A stretch of DNA of 64,000 nucleotides, taken from Candidatus Mycobacterium wuenschmannii (GTDB taxonomy: Bacteria; Actinomycetota; Actinomycetes; Mycobacteriales; Mycobacteriaceae). Position numbers and translations under genes: made by a program. How positions within the stretch are numbered: the first letter of the stretch is position 1; each line of letters starts with the position of its first letter. Under the pieces are notes generated by a model. The model did no database searches, had not been told where the DNA came from, and saw only the letters and a list, made by a program, of their open reading frames with translations. Below, one piece after another: positions 27,027-35,627 of this stretch. The DNA lies in assembly GCF_030252325.1 (NCBI RefSeq), contig NZ_CP126981.1, positions 2,046,001 through 2,110,000 of the forward strand. The letters are read 5' to 3'.

Positions 27027-27823
27027 CCTATCAGAGGCTGGTCGTAGAGCGTCACGGGCCGGTGGGTTGGATAATCAACGACCGACCCGACCGCCTCAAC
27101 GCCTACGACGCTGCGATGCGCGAGGAATTTCCCAGGGCCTGGGCAGAACTCAACGCCGATCCCGATGTTCGCGTGATCGTGCACACGGGCAACGGACGCG
27201 CATTCCAAGTGGGCGCCGACGTGGAGGAACTCGACGGCGAGGCTGTGCTGCAGTTCCAGGAAACAATGCGCACGCTCGATCTGAAGTTGACCGCGTGGCA
27301 CTGCAACGTCGACAAACCGGTCATCACCGCCGTCAACGGTGTGTGCGCCGGCGGCGGGCTGCACTGGGTGGCCGACGCCGACGTCGTCATCGCATCCTCG
27401 GATGCCAGCTTCGTCGATCCGCATGTCTCGATCGGCCAGGTCAGTGCGCTCGAGACGACCGCGCTGATGCGCAAGATGCCCGCAGAAGCCGTACTGCGGA
27501 TGGCATTGGTGGGCAGCCACGAACGGCTCAGCGCCCAGCGCGCCTACGAGCTCGGCATGATCAGCCAGGTCGTCGACCCGCCCGACCGACTGCGCGAGGT
27601 AGCCCAACAACTCGCCGAGAAGATCGCACGTAACTCCCCGGCCGCGATGCGCGCCACCAAGCGAGCCCTATGGGGCGCACTAGAACTCGGTCTCACGGAT
27701 GCATGCCGCGAAGGTGCCAAGCACCTCACTTCGATGTGGGGACATCCAGACCAAAACGAGGGACCGCTGGCCTTTGCCGACAAGCGAACTCCGAATTGGT
27801 CTCCGCTGGAGAATGATTCGTGA
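27023..27823 (+). CDS. enoyl-CoA hydratase (crotonase family), tandem copy B
   Basis: 266 aa; GTG at 27023 overlaps copy A by 4 nt. The crotonase core is present (WIINDRPDRLNAYD, GRAFQVGADVEEL, TAVNGVCAGGGLHWVADADVVIAS). Against copy A, the first oxyanion block changes from FCTGMD to FQVGAD, which may mean a different acyl substrate or isomerase activity. It overlaps the following synthetase gene by 4 nt. Confidence 0.88.
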   Translation: MTYQRLVVERHGPVGWIINDRPDRLNAYDAAMREEFPRAWAELNADPDVRVIVHTGNGRAFQVGADVEELDGEAVLQFQETMRTLDLKLTAWHCNVDKPVITAVNGVCAGGGLHWVADADVVIASSDASFVDPHVSIGQVSALETTALMRKMPAEAVLRMALVGSHERLSAQRAYELGMISQVVDPPDRLREVAQQLAEKIARNSPAAMRATKRALWGALELGLTDACREGAKHLTSMWGHPDQNEGPLAFADKRTPNWSPLENDS

Positions 27824-29271
27824 GCCTCGCAGAGCTGCTGGACGGCCTGCCCGACCTCGCAGTCCACACGCTGGGCGCTGACGTTTCACGCCGCGAACTC
27901 GCAGCCAGCGCCGAACAACTCGGCGCGCTGCTCGGCCAGAGCGGACTGCACACCGGGCAGGTGGTCGCGGCCATGCTGCCCAACGATGCCACCACCATCG
28001 CCGCGCTTTTCGGCACCTGGCGCGCCGGTGGCGTCTATACCCCGCTGAACCCCCGAGCCGCCGACGGCGAGATCGTGACTCAGATCGCGGCGTTGCGACC
28101 CGTCGCCGTAGTGACGACTCCTGAACTTGCACAACGGTTCTCGGGCTTCGACCTACCGATCGTCACCGGCGAGGTGCTGACCTGGGACACGGTCGGATCA
28201 TCAGGCCAGCCCGGCGACGCGCGATGTTACGAAGACGACGTCGCGTTGCTGCAGTTCACGTCTGGCACAACTGGGCCACCCAAACCGGTCCCGCTGCGTC
28301 ACAGCACAGTGCTCGATCTCATCGACCGGTTGCTGGAAAAACTACGCGGTCCGAAACCCGCAGGCAGCAAGCCAAAGCGGTCGCCCATGCCCAATCTGGT
28401 GCCGCTGTCGTTGTCGTTGTGGGCCGGTATTTACCAGGTGCTGTTCGCCTTTCGCGCCGGCGCCGGTGTCGTCCTGATGGATCGGTTCTCCGCCACCGAC
28501 TTCGCAGCGCTGGTCAAGCGGCACCAGTTGCGCTCCACGGTCCTACCGCCGGCCGCGCTCACGATGGTGCTGCACGACGACTCGGTTACGGACCTGTCCC
28601 CGCTGAAGATCGTGCGATCGATCACCGCTCCCCTATCCCCCGTTCAGGCGGGCCGGTTCCGCGACAAGTTCGGGGTCGTCGTCCTGAATTCCTATGGGCA
28701 AACAGAACTCGGCGGTGAAGTCGTCGGCTGGTCGGCCGCGGACGCCCGCGACTGGGGCGAAACAAAACTCGGTTCGGTCGGGCGGCCGCTGCCCGGCATC
28801 GATGTCACCATCACCGACGACGAAGTGATGGTTCGCACCCCGACGACAGCGGCACGCAAGATCGATGCAGCTTTCCTTGATCGACTCACCGACGACGGCT
28901 GGTTTCACACCGGTGACCTGGGCTGGTTCGATGGCGACGGATTCCTGTGGCTCGACGGTCGGGTCTCGGACATGATCAATCGCGGCGGACTCAAGGTCTT
29001 TCCCGGCACCGTCGAGGATGTCCTGCTCTCCGCCAACGGAGTCCGCGAGGCCGCCGTCGTAGGGATCCCCGACGAACGCCTCGGCGAGGTGCCGTGGGCC
29101 TTCGTCGCGCGCAGCGACGACGAGGTGTCCGAGGACGGGTTGATCGCGTGGTGCCGCGAGCACCTGACTCCCTACCGCGTTCCTGTGCGGATCATTTTTA
29201 TCGAGCAACTGCCCCGCAACGACGTCGGCAAGGTGGTCAAGCGCGAATTGGCGGCGCTGGCCAAGATGTAG
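27820..29271 (+). CDS. acyl-CoA synthetase-like AMP-forming ligase
   Basis: 483 aa, a little shorter than the other ligases in the window. P-loop LLQFTSGTTGPPKPVPLR (near 150) ends in Pro where most members have Gly-Val. SYGQTELGGE, the hinge WFHTGDLGWFDGDGFLWLDGR and the C-terminal lysine block RNDVGKVVKREL are present, so the enzyme looks active. It is the last gene of the 22909-29271 operon. Its TAG stop lies inside the operator candidate at 29269-29284. Confidence 0.87.
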   Translation: MSLAELLDGLPDLAVHTLGADVSRRELAASAEQLGALLGQSGLHTGQVVAAMLPNDATTIAALFGTWRAGGVYTPLNPRAADGEIVTQIAALRPVAVVTTPELAQRFSGFDLPIVTGEVLTWDTVGSSGQPGDARCYEDDVALLQFTSGTTGPPKPVPLRHSTVLDLIDRLLEKLRGPKPAGSKPKRSPMPNLVPLSLSLWAGIYQVLFAFRAGAGVVLMDRFSATDFAALVKRHQLRSTVLPPAALTMVLHDDSVTDLSPLKIVRSITAPLSPVQAGRFRDKFGVVVLNSYGQTELGGEVVGWSAADARDWGETKLGSVGRPLPGIDVTITDDEVMVRTPTTAARKIDAAFLDRLTDDGWFHTGDLGWFDGDGFLWLDGRVSDMINRGGLKVFPGTVEDVLLSANGVREAAVVGIPDERLGEVPWAFVARSDDEVSEDGLIAWCREHLTPYRVPVRIIFIEQLPRNDVGKVVKRELAALAKM

Positions 29272-29308
29272 AATCATCATTCTCATATAGCGAGAGTGCT
29301 GATATCAT
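29269..29308 (+). promoter_or_regulatory. operator-promoter: TAGAA-N6-TTCTC with -10 TATCAT
   Basis: TAGAA-TCATCA-TTCTC (29269-29284) is one mismatch from the perfect dyad. TTCTCA at 29280-29285 sits exactly 17 bp upstream of TATCAT at 29303-29308, a good TANNNT -10. Transcription would start near 29315 and read the small membrane-protein genes. The same 17-bp arrangement is found at 39024 and 59060. Confidence 0.65.
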
Positions 29309-29361
29309 ACAGCGGAAATATAGATTTCCACTGCCGGATCGCTGCGACGGGAGCAACTCCT

Positions 29362-29460
29362 GTGATCGACGAACTGATACGCATGGCCGTCACATGGGGA
29401 GTCATGTGCGGACTCGTCGCATTTTTTTACTGGATGCTGTCGAACATCGGCACATTCTGA
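29362..29460 (+). CDS. 32-residue single-span membrane protein
   Basis: GTG start at 29362 after GGGAGCAACTCCT (ribosome site GGGAG) and TGA at 29458-29460. Short polar lead (VIDELIRMAV), then one hydrophobic span (WGVMCGLVAFFYWML), then NIGTF. It is the first gene after the promoter at 29269-29308 and is followed by a second tiny membrane protein, a polytopic protein and a bitopic protein, so it may be a small subunit of a membrane complex. I do not recognise the family. Confidence 0.6.
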   Translation: MIDELIRMAVTWGVMCGLVAFFYWMLSNIGTF

Positions 29461-29543
29461 CAGCGGGATCGGCATAGCCCGATCGCGCCGTTACGCCGAC
29501 GGCCGTCATCAGAATTCATCCAGCGATTGGAAGACACAGCGCA

Positions 29544-29663
29544 ATGGAAGATCAGGACCGCAGGCGTAGACGAGCGCTGATCGTGTTCCAGGTCTGGATA
29601 TACGGCCTGTTGCTGACGATGTTTCTCATCCAGCTTTCGATGTTGCTGACAAGGGACTGGTGA
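29544..29663 (+). CDS. 39-residue single-span membrane protein
   Basis: ATG at 29544, TGA at 29661-29663. A very basic head (DRRRRRALIV) precedes one hydrophobic span (VWIYGLLLTMFLIQLSMLL) and a TRDW tail, so the N-terminus should be cytoplasmic by the positive-inside rule. The next gene starts 5 bp later, which supports real, co-translated expression. Family not recognised. Confidence 0.62.
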   Translation: MEDQDRRRRRALIVFQVWIYGLLLTMFLIQLSMLLTRDW

Positions 29664-29667
29664 GCCG

Positions 29668-30369
29668 ATGAGGCGTCGCCGTGCCGCACCGGCACCCGTG
29701 TCGACAACACTGGACGAACACGACCGTCAGAGCCGCGTGGCTCAACGGCAAGCAGACCTCTGGCTGATTGCCGGGACAGCCCTGATGGGCACCCTCGTGC
29801 TCGGTGTGATCGGACTTCCGCTGTTCTTGCGTGGCTTGTATCTATTGCGCAATGCACAACGCGCGGGACTTTCGGTTCGCCCGTTGATGGTCACGCTCAT
29901 CGGCTACGTCATCATCTTGGATGCGGCTCTGAACAGCATCGGTTGGGCGCTCGACCTTTTCGCCAACCATGCGCTAATAACCCGCACCGTCTTCACGGCT
30001 TGGGGCAACCTGATGGACGCGGGGTACTTCTGGCACTACAACGAACTTTGGATCGGTGGCGCTGGCGCTCCAGGCGAGAAGGCGTGGGTGCTGGTCTGCG
30101 TGCTGATTGCCTTCCCTATGAGAATGGCTGCGGCAATCGGCTTCCTGCAGATGACGCGCTGGGGCCACCAATGGATGATCGTGACTTGCTGGTTCGGCGT
30201 GGTGGTGTGGACGGGCTACATCTTCAACATGACGTTGTACGCCGATGTCCGCTACGCGGCGGTCGGACTTCCGGTGATTGCGTGGTGGGCCTTCAACATC
30301 TTTTACATCACGCCGTTTCTCGCAATTCCCTACCTGCACACCGTCAATCGGGAAGTTTTCTCGGATTAG
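29668..30369 (+). CDS. polytopic membrane protein of unknown function
   Basis: 233 aa. A basic N-terminal tail (MRRRRAAPAP) is followed by about five hydrophobic spans: near 31-53, 70-92, 137-160, 168-190 and 196-220. Between spans two and three lies an aromatic loop (AGYFWHYNELWIGG) that could face a substrate. I see no known transporter or enzyme motif. It sits in a run of four membrane-protein genes within the catabolic cluster, so uptake of a hydrophobic compound or a membrane electron-transfer role is possible, but that is inference only. Confidence 0.65.
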   Translation: MRRRRAAPAPVSTTLDEHDRQSRVAQRQADLWLIAGTALMGTLVLGVIGLPLFLRGLYLLRNAQRAGLSVRPLMVTLIGYVIILDAALNSIGWALDLFANHALITRTVFTAWGNLMDAGYFWHYNELWIGGAGAPGEKAWVLVCVLIAFPMRMAAAIGFLQMTRWGHQWMIVTCWFGVVVWTGYIFNMTLYADVRYAAVGLPVIAWWAFNIFYITPFLAIPYLHTVNREVFSD

Positions 30370-30390
30370 CAGGTCCCAGAGAGGATCATC

Positions 30391-30828
30391 GTGACTGAAC
30401 CCGCAGTTAGCGCTGGCGCATCGACCGAGTCGTTGCCGGCCGGTACGGCGCCGGTATGGGCGCGGATGCACAAGTGGTTGAAGCGAGGTCTGTACGTCTG
30501 CCTTTTCGGTCTGGTGATCGAAGGTTCGCTCACTGTGCCGGCGATCGCCGTTTGGTACGGGTGGCCCACGCTGTCCCTCACCCAGATCTGCAGCGAGTTG
30601 CTCAAAGTCCGCTACTCGAACGAGACGCTGGAGTGTCTCCAGCCTTATCCGATCGGCGGCCCACCTTTCGGTGGCCCACCCGAAGCGGCGGGCCAGCACA
30701 CCGCGAAAGACGACTGGGGAATCCAACCCCGCCCGCGCTACGACCGAATCGGCTTTCGCCAACTCATCAAGATCCACGATGAGCGAATTGCGCGGCAGGA
30801 CAGGGCGACTCCAGCTCCGAATCCCTAG
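30391..30828 (+). CDS. bitopic membrane protein of unknown function
   Basis: 145 aa; GTG at 30391 follows AGAGAGGATCATC. One clear hydrophobic segment (residues about 35-57, [21 protein letters not shown]) follows an amphipathic basic stretch (MHKWLKRGL). The C-terminal half is soluble, Pro/Gly-rich ([13 protein letters not shown]) and has two cysteines (near 68 and 80) that could form a disulfide outside the membrane. No family recognised. It lies 21 bp after the polytopic gene. Confidence 0.62.
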   Translation: MTEPAVSAGASTESLPAGTAPVWARMHKWLKRGLYVCLFGLVIEGSLTVPAIAVWYGWPTLSLTQICSELLKVRYSNETLECLQPYPIGGPPFGGPPEAAGQHTAKDDWGIQPRPRYDRIGFRQLIKIHDERIARQDRATPAPNP

Positions 30829-30838
30829 CAGCCCGGCG

Positions 30839-31444
30839 ATGATGACGACACCTCATGTGATCGGCCACAGTGAGACCGTGTCGTGCGCGATCGCAGCAAG
30901 CCTCAAGACGGTCGTCCACGATGTCAACGAATTGATTCCGCCGGGAACCGATTCCGTTGTCATCGTGGTGTGCGTTGATCCGATGCTCGAGCCGACCCAC
31001 CTCTCGACGCTTAGCGCGGCTGACTGGCGCCGTTTCGCGGAGCAACCAATGCGACGCGCACTGACCGCGTTGCAGAGCTCCTACGCATCGATGCGGCAGG
31101 CCGGAGGGCGGATCGTTCTGGTACTACCGTCGGTCGGGATGACCGGCGGGCCACACCTTGTCCCGTGGGCTACGGCTCTCGAGGGGATACGAGCGATGGC
31201 CAAATCCGCTGCGCGCCAGTGGGCTCATGCAGATGTGATCGTCAACCTGATTGCCATGCCGCTGCACCTCGTCGCGCCTAGGTTGAGCGCATCAGCCGCT
31301 CACGTGACCGCGGCCGCCGTTCCAGACGACGACAAAATCATCGAATCGGTCGTTGAGGCCACGAGATTCCTGCTCAAGCGCGAGGTCGCGGGTGTGGTAG
31401 GTGAGACGATCATTGTTGATGGTGGAGCGGTGATGCTGCCGTGA
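30839..31444 (+). CDS. degenerate SDR-fold protein (inactive subunit candidate)
   Basis: 201 aa from ATG 30839; an ATG at 30779 inside the previous gene is possible. The SDR fold is recognisable (RIVLVLPSVGMTGGP, later GETIIVDGGAVMLP), but the key residues are gone. The N-terminal glycine motif TGxxxGxG is missing, and the YxxxK site reads WATAL. It is translationally coupled by 4 nt to a complete SDR at 31441. This resembles BbsC/BbsD of anaerobic toluene degradation, where an inactive SDR subunit forms a heteromer with an active one. A structural role is inferred. Confidence 0.68.
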   Translation: MMTTPHVIGHSETVSCAIAASLKTVVHDVNELIPPGTDSVVIVVCVDPMLEPTHLSTLSAADWRRFAEQPMRRALTALQSSYASMRQAGGRIVLVLPSVGMTGGPHLVPWATALEGIRAMAKSAARQWAHADVIVNLIAMPLHLVAPRLSASAAHVTAAAVPDDDKIIESVVEATRFLLKREVAGVVGETIIVDGGAVMLP

Positions 31445-32199
31445 CGCTAGACGACTACACGGTGCTGGTTACCGGAGCCGGCCGCGGTGTTGGCCAGGGC
31501 ATAGCCCGCGCCCTCGCCCTCGACGGCGCCCACGTCTTTGTCGGTACCCGGTCGGACAACGGGCACGAGGTCGCCGCGCAGCTCACAAACTCGGGTTATC
31601 GAGCAACCTGGGTCCGCTGCGACGTCACCGCCCTGGACTCGGTAACCCGCGCTGTCGAGATGGCCATCGCCGATACCGGTCGGCTGGATGCGCTGGTGCA
31701 CAACGCCACCAGCAACGCGTCGAGCCAGCCACACCGACTTGAGGACGTCGATGAAGCCCTGTGGCGGGACCACTTCAGCGTGTCGGTGGCAGGTGCCTAC
31801 CACTGCGCTGGTGCGGGCTTCGAGGCTCTGCGTGACCGGAGGGGAACATACCTGGTGATGACCTCTCCCGCCGGTATCGAAGGCAGCGCGACACTGCCGT
31901 TGTACGCCACGATGAAGGGCGCGCTGCGCGGCTTCGCGAAGAGCCTCGCTCGCGAGTGGGGACCTCACGGCATTACCGTCAATGTCATCTCACCCCTTGC
32001 GTATTCGCCCGCGATGACCTCCGCGATCGAAGCAGAACCGGCAATGGAAGAGCGGCTCAAACGACGCATCCCCTTGGGCCGAATAGGCGATCCGGACAAT
32101 GACATTGGAGCGGCGATCAGTTTTCTGGTGGGGCCGAGCGCCCGGTACCTGACCGGCCAGACTATCGGGGTGGACGGTGGCCACTTCACCAACCTCTAA
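31441..32199 (+). CDS. SDR-family oxidoreductase (active type)
   Basis: 252 aa. TGAGRGVGQGIA (cofactor glycines), HNATSN in the NNAG position, Ser in TSPAGIEGS, and YATMK as the YxxxK motif are all present. The C-terminal LTGQTIGVDGGHFTNL is classic FabG-like. It is probably an NAD(P)-dependent hydroxyacyl-CoA or alcohol dehydrogenase, likely in complex with the degenerate SDR encoded just upstream. Confidence 0.87.
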   Translation: MTLDDYTVLVTGAGRGVGQGIARALALDGAHVFVGTRSDNGHEVAAQLTNSGYRATWVRCDVTALDSVTRAVEMAIADTGRLDALVHNATSNASSQPHRLEDVDEALWRDHFSVSVAGAYHCAGAGFEALRDRRGTYLVMTSPAGIEGSATLPLYATMKGALRGFAKSLAREWGPHGITVNVISPLAYSPAMTSAIEAEPAMEERLKRRIPLGRIGDPDNDIGAAISFLVGPSARYLTGQTIGVDGGHFTNL

Positions 32200-32275
32200 G
32201 GCCCCGGCGAACGCAAGCAGTGAGCGTTCCGAACCAAACTTGCGATCGGCCGCCATTCTCAGTAACTTTTGATTC

Positions 32276-32291
32276 GAGAACGTTCCCTCTC
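32276..32291. promoter_or_regulatory. GAGAA-N6-CTCTC dyad upstream of an amidohydrolase gene
   Basis: GAGAA (32276-32280), CGTTCC, CTCTC (32287-32291) is one mismatch from the perfect dyad. It lies in the 204-bp gap before the ATG at 32404. An additional CATTCTCAG half-site lies at 32254-32262. Confidence 0.6.
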
Positions 32292-32403
32292 ATTTTGCGA
32301 TAGCGGCGTCATCACTAGTCACTCCCTTGGGTTGTCGAGCGCACGATGCGTGGGCACCCATAACACTGTTGGGGGCAGAGACAGCTACCCGAAAGGACCG
32401 ACG

Positions 32404-33582
32404 ATGACCCAGACGAGAGCCTTCGAAGTGTGGGATTCCGACAACCACATGTACGAGACGATCGACGCCTACACCCGGTATCTGCCGGAAAAATATTCTG
32501 AGGCGCTGAAATTCATCGACGTCAAGGGCCGCACGAAGCTGCAGATTCTCGGTGTCGTCACCGAGTGCATCCCCAACCCGACCTTCGAGGTGATCCCCTC
32601 CCCAGGCGCGTGGTCGGACTACTTCCGCGGCATCAACCCCGAAGGAAAGACGCTGCGAGAGCTGGCTGAACCCATCCGCTGCCCCGATGAGTATCGGCGC
32701 CCCGACCTGCGCTTGGCACTTATGGACCGTCAGGGTGTGGACGGTGCGGTCATGTTCCCGACTACGGCGGGGATGCTCGAGGAACGGACCAAATCCGACA
32801 CCGAACTAACCCACGCAATCACGCACGCATTCAACCGCTGGCTGCTCGACGAATGGACGCTCAACTATCAGGACCGGATCTTCCCGGTGCCCGCGATTTC
32901 GCTGAATGATCCGGCACGGGGTGTGCAGGAGCTCGACTGGTGCCTCGAGAACGGCGCCAAGACGGTGCTGATCCGGCCGGCACCAGTACCGCGGGAGGAC
33001 GGGCCATCACGTTCGGCGGCGCTACCCGAGTTCGACGACTTTTGGCGACTGGTCGAGTCGTCGGGCATCTCGGTGCAGATGCACAACTCGGACTCGGGCT
33101 ATGAGCGCTATGTCGACGACTGGGAGGATGCCGCCGAGTTCAACGGCTTCGCGCTGAGCAAGCTGCGGGGTTTCATTTACGAGGAGAGCCGCAACATCTT
33201 CGACACCTTGGCGGCGTTCATCGCGCACGGGGTGTTCGAGCGCTTCCCGGGCTTGCGCATCGGAGTCGTCGAGAACGGCGGTTCGTGGGCGCATCGCCTG
33301 CTCGACGTATTCGACCGCGTGCACCGCAAACGCCCGTACGACTTCAGCGAGCACCCGAGCGACGTCTTCCGTCGGCATGTGTGGATAAATCCGTTCCACG
33401 AGGAGGACATGTCGCAGCTCGTCGACCTTCTCGGCGCGGATCGTGTGATGTTCGGTTCGGACTACCCGCACCCGGAAGGTCTCGCTGACCCGGTCGATTT
33501 CGTCAAGGAACTCGCGGCGCTGCCTGCGGCCACCACCGCCCGGGTGATGGGCGGCAACCTCAAGGAACTCATCGGACTCTAA
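32404..33582 (+). CDS. amidohydrolase-family protein (COG2159 type), paralogue 2
   Basis: 392 aa from ATG 32404, preceded by AAAGGA. The start WDSDNHMYETIDAYTRYLPE is shared with the 42469 paralogue. Metal/active-site blocks are D-N-H near the start, VQMHNSDSGY mid-protein and MFGSDYPHPEGLADP near the end. The fold is that of metal-dependent hydrolases and decarboxylases of the ACMSD group. It may cleave a cyclic 1,3-dione-like or aromatic-acid intermediate; the substrate is unknown. Its TAA stop overlaps the stop of the convergent gene. Confidence 0.85.
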   Translation: MTQTRAFEVWDSDNHMYETIDAYTRYLPEKYSEALKFIDVKGRTKLQILGVVTECIPNPTFEVIPSPGAWSDYFRGINPEGKTLRELAEPIRCPDEYRRPDLRLALMDRQGVDGAVMFPTTAGMLEERTKSDTELTHAITHAFNRWLLDEWTLNYQDRIFPVPAISLNDPARGVQELDWCLENGAKTVLIRPAPVPREDGPSRSAALPEFDDFWRLVESSGISVQMHNSDSGYERYVDDWEDAAEFNGFALSKLRGFIYEESRNIFDTLAAFIAHGVFERFPGLRIGVVENGGSWAHRLLDVFDRVHRKRPYDFSEHPSDVFRRHVWINPFHEEDMSQLVDLLGADRVMFGSDYPHPEGLADPVDFVKELAALPAATTARVMGGNLKELIGL

Positions 33583-34043
33583 GCGAGGTCGGCGAATCGC
33601 TTGAGGTACGGCCAAACGATATCTGGTGGTATCCCCCCACACAGCGGTGAGAGGTTGATGACCTGGCCGCTGGCGACGCGCTCGGCGGCCTGCTCGATTG
33701 ACAGAATGACGTGCGTGGTCGCCTGGCGTCGCAGCTCGTCGACAGTCTTAGCGTGAGTGATGTTGGCGGACACCGTATTAAGGGGATTCCATTGGGAATA
33801 CGCCATCGCGTTGTGTAAGAGGTACTTGCCGATCTCGTCCCAGGCGGCGTCAACATCTTCGGCGACAAAGCAATTGGTTGAAGCGTCGCGGTCAGGGATC
33901 AACACGAACCCCGGCGCGTGGCCGTGCTGGTGGCACGCCTGTTCATAGGCTTCTTGCATCCCTGGCACCCCGCCGTTGGCCAGTAGACTTAGAGCGTTGC
34001 GACCCTCGCTACGGGAAGCCGCCAGGCTCGCGCCTCCCGTCAC
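33579..34043 (-). pseudogene. LLM-class oxidoreductase, N-terminally truncated remnant
   Basis: The 154-residue frame matches only the C-terminal part of a larger LLM flavin oxidoreductase: MQEAYEQACHQHGHAPG, VAEDVDAAWDEIGKYLLHN, AKTVDELRR, and LSPLCGGIPPDIVWPYL. The TIM-barrel front (about 180-200 residues) is missing. The open frame begins right after the stop codon of the synthetase gene at 34071, in the same reading frame, as if a deletion had joined the two. It may still be translated from the GTG at 34043 but cannot fold as a complete barrel. Its last codon overlaps the convergent stop at 33582. Confidence 0.65.
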
Positions 34044-34070
34044 ATCCTTTGAACTGGTGGTGATTGCGGG

Positions 34071-35627
34071 TCAACGACTCCCGAACCGGGCCCGTAGTTC
34101 GGTCTTGAGCACCTTGCCGGTGAGGTTGCGGGGCAACGCGTCGACGATTTCGAGTCGTTCCGGAGTCTTGTGCTTGCTGAGCCCTCTGGACTGGCAGTGT
34201 TCGAAGATCGACGAGATCGTCAGGGTTGTCTGTGGGTGTGCGACAACGACCGCGCAGACACGTTCCCCGGTCCGATCATCGGGCACACCTATGACCGCGA
34301 CGTCGGCGACCGCTGGGTGACCGGCCAGCACGTCTTCGATCTCCAGTGCCGAAATGTTCTCTGCGTTGCGGATGATCGCGTCTTTGATTCGCCCCGAGAC
34401 GACAATGTTGCCGTCCTCGTCGACGTGACCGAGATCGCCTGTGCGAAACCAACCGTCGACGTCGAACGCCCCGGCATCCAGCGCTGTGTCCACGTATCCG
34501 AGGAAGCATTGCGGGCCTTTGAGCCGCAACTCGCCGACTTCTCCCCGCGTGACGGGCCGCTCGGCTTCGTCGACGACACGGACCGTCACGCCTGGCACCG
34601 GTTTGCCGACGGTGTGATCCAGCAGCTCCGGCGGGCCGTTGGGCGCTTGAGAGGTAGCAACCGGGAATTCGGTCAAACCCCAGGCGTTGGCCACGCCGTC
34701 CACTGAAAATGTCTGCCGCACTTTATGACCCAGCTCAGCGGTAATCGGGGCTCCTCCACCAACGCAGCCCCGCAGGGCGGGATACAACGGTGTGTCGCCG
34801 TGCTCGGCCTGCGCTGCCATGAAGGCGACGAAGAACGGGGTTGCGCTGCCCAGCAGGGTGGGCCGGTGTGCCGCAATTGCGAAAGGTGTCGCTACGGGGT
34901 CGAACGAGTCGAAGAGCACCAGCCGCATGCCGGTGTGCAGCCCAGCGGCGAGCATGGCGGCACCCCCGATATGTGACACCGGAAACGCGATCGGATTGAC
35001 GTCGCTGCTGGACGCACCGACGATGCCGATGACCCCGGCTGAGCCGGCAAGGACTGAGCGGTCGCAGTGCCGCGCGCCTTTCGGCGCCGCCGTCGTGCCC
35101 GACGAATAGTAGATCCAGCGCGGCTCCTCGCCGCTGCTCGGCGCCGGCGGTAGCGCTGCTGGGTCGCCGGTCGGCAGCCGCAGGTCCCCGGTGATCGGTG
35201 TCTCGTGGTCAATGACGGTGACCCTCATCGGCCGCTCGTCGGCGAGCCGTTGCGCGAGGGCGGTGTAGTCGAAATTACGCCAAGCTCCGGGCACGATGAG
35301 AAACTCAGTGTCGAGTTGTGCTGTCACATAGCGCAACTCGTTTTCGCGCCATATCGGCAGCACTGGATTTTGCACCGCGCCAAGACGCGTGAGCGCGACC
35401 ATGACCACCATCGTCTCCAGGGTGGTTGGCAGTTGCCAGGACACGACGGTGCCCGCGCCGATCCCCTGGGTCGCCAGCGCCGCAGCACACGTCGTTGCCG
35501 ATTGCCGCAGTTGTTCACACGAGAGACTGCGCCCATAGTCATCGGCGAGGACGACTCTGTCCGGATGCGCCTGCGCCGCGGTTTCGACCAGAGACCAGTA
35601 GGTGGGCTCGGCAGGAGTTGGACTCAT
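34071..35627 (-). CDS. acyl-CoA synthetase (ANL family)
   Basis: 518 aa. P-loop WIYYSSGTTAAPKGARH (near 170), NAWGLTEFPV, hinge RTGDLGHVDEDGNIVVSGR and lysine block RNLTGKVLKTEL are present. The ATG overlaps the stop of the ACAD alpha gene by 4 nt, so it is the fourth gene of the operon from 38995. Role: CoA activation of an acid used by the ACAD pair encoded just upstream. Confidence 0.9.
   Translation of the reverse strand: MSPTPAEPTYWSLVETAAQAHPDRVVLADDYGRSLSCEQLRQSATTCAAALATQGIGAGTVVSWQLPTTLETMVVMVALTRLGAVQNPVLPIWRENELRYVTAQLDTEFLIVPGAWRNFDYTALAQRLADERPMRVTVIDHETPITGDLRLPTGDPAALPPAPSSGEEPRWIYYSSGTTAAPKGARHCDRSVLAGSAGVIGIVGASSSDVNPIAFPVSHIGGAAMLAAGLHTGMRLVLFDSFDPVATPFAIAAHRPTLLGSATPFFVAFMAAQAEHGDTPLYPALRGCVGGGAPITAELGHKVRQTFSVDGVANAWGLTEFPVATSQAPNGPPELLDHTVGKPVPGVTVRVVDEAERPVTRGEVGELRLKGPQCFLGYVDTALDAGAFDVDGWFRTGDLGHVDEDGNIVVSGRIKDAIIRNAENISALEIEDVLAGHPAVADVAVIGVPDDRTGERVCAVVVAHPQTTLTISSIFEHCQSRGLSKHKTPERLEIVDALPRNLTGKVLKTELRARFGSR

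Noticed and set aside
29362..32199. Anaerobic toluene (bbs-like) pathway
   Set aside because: Only the inactive/active SDR arrangement and the DUF35/thiolase pair are reminiscent; there is no benzylsuccinate synthase, and P450s and a TauD enzyme point to aerobic metabolism.
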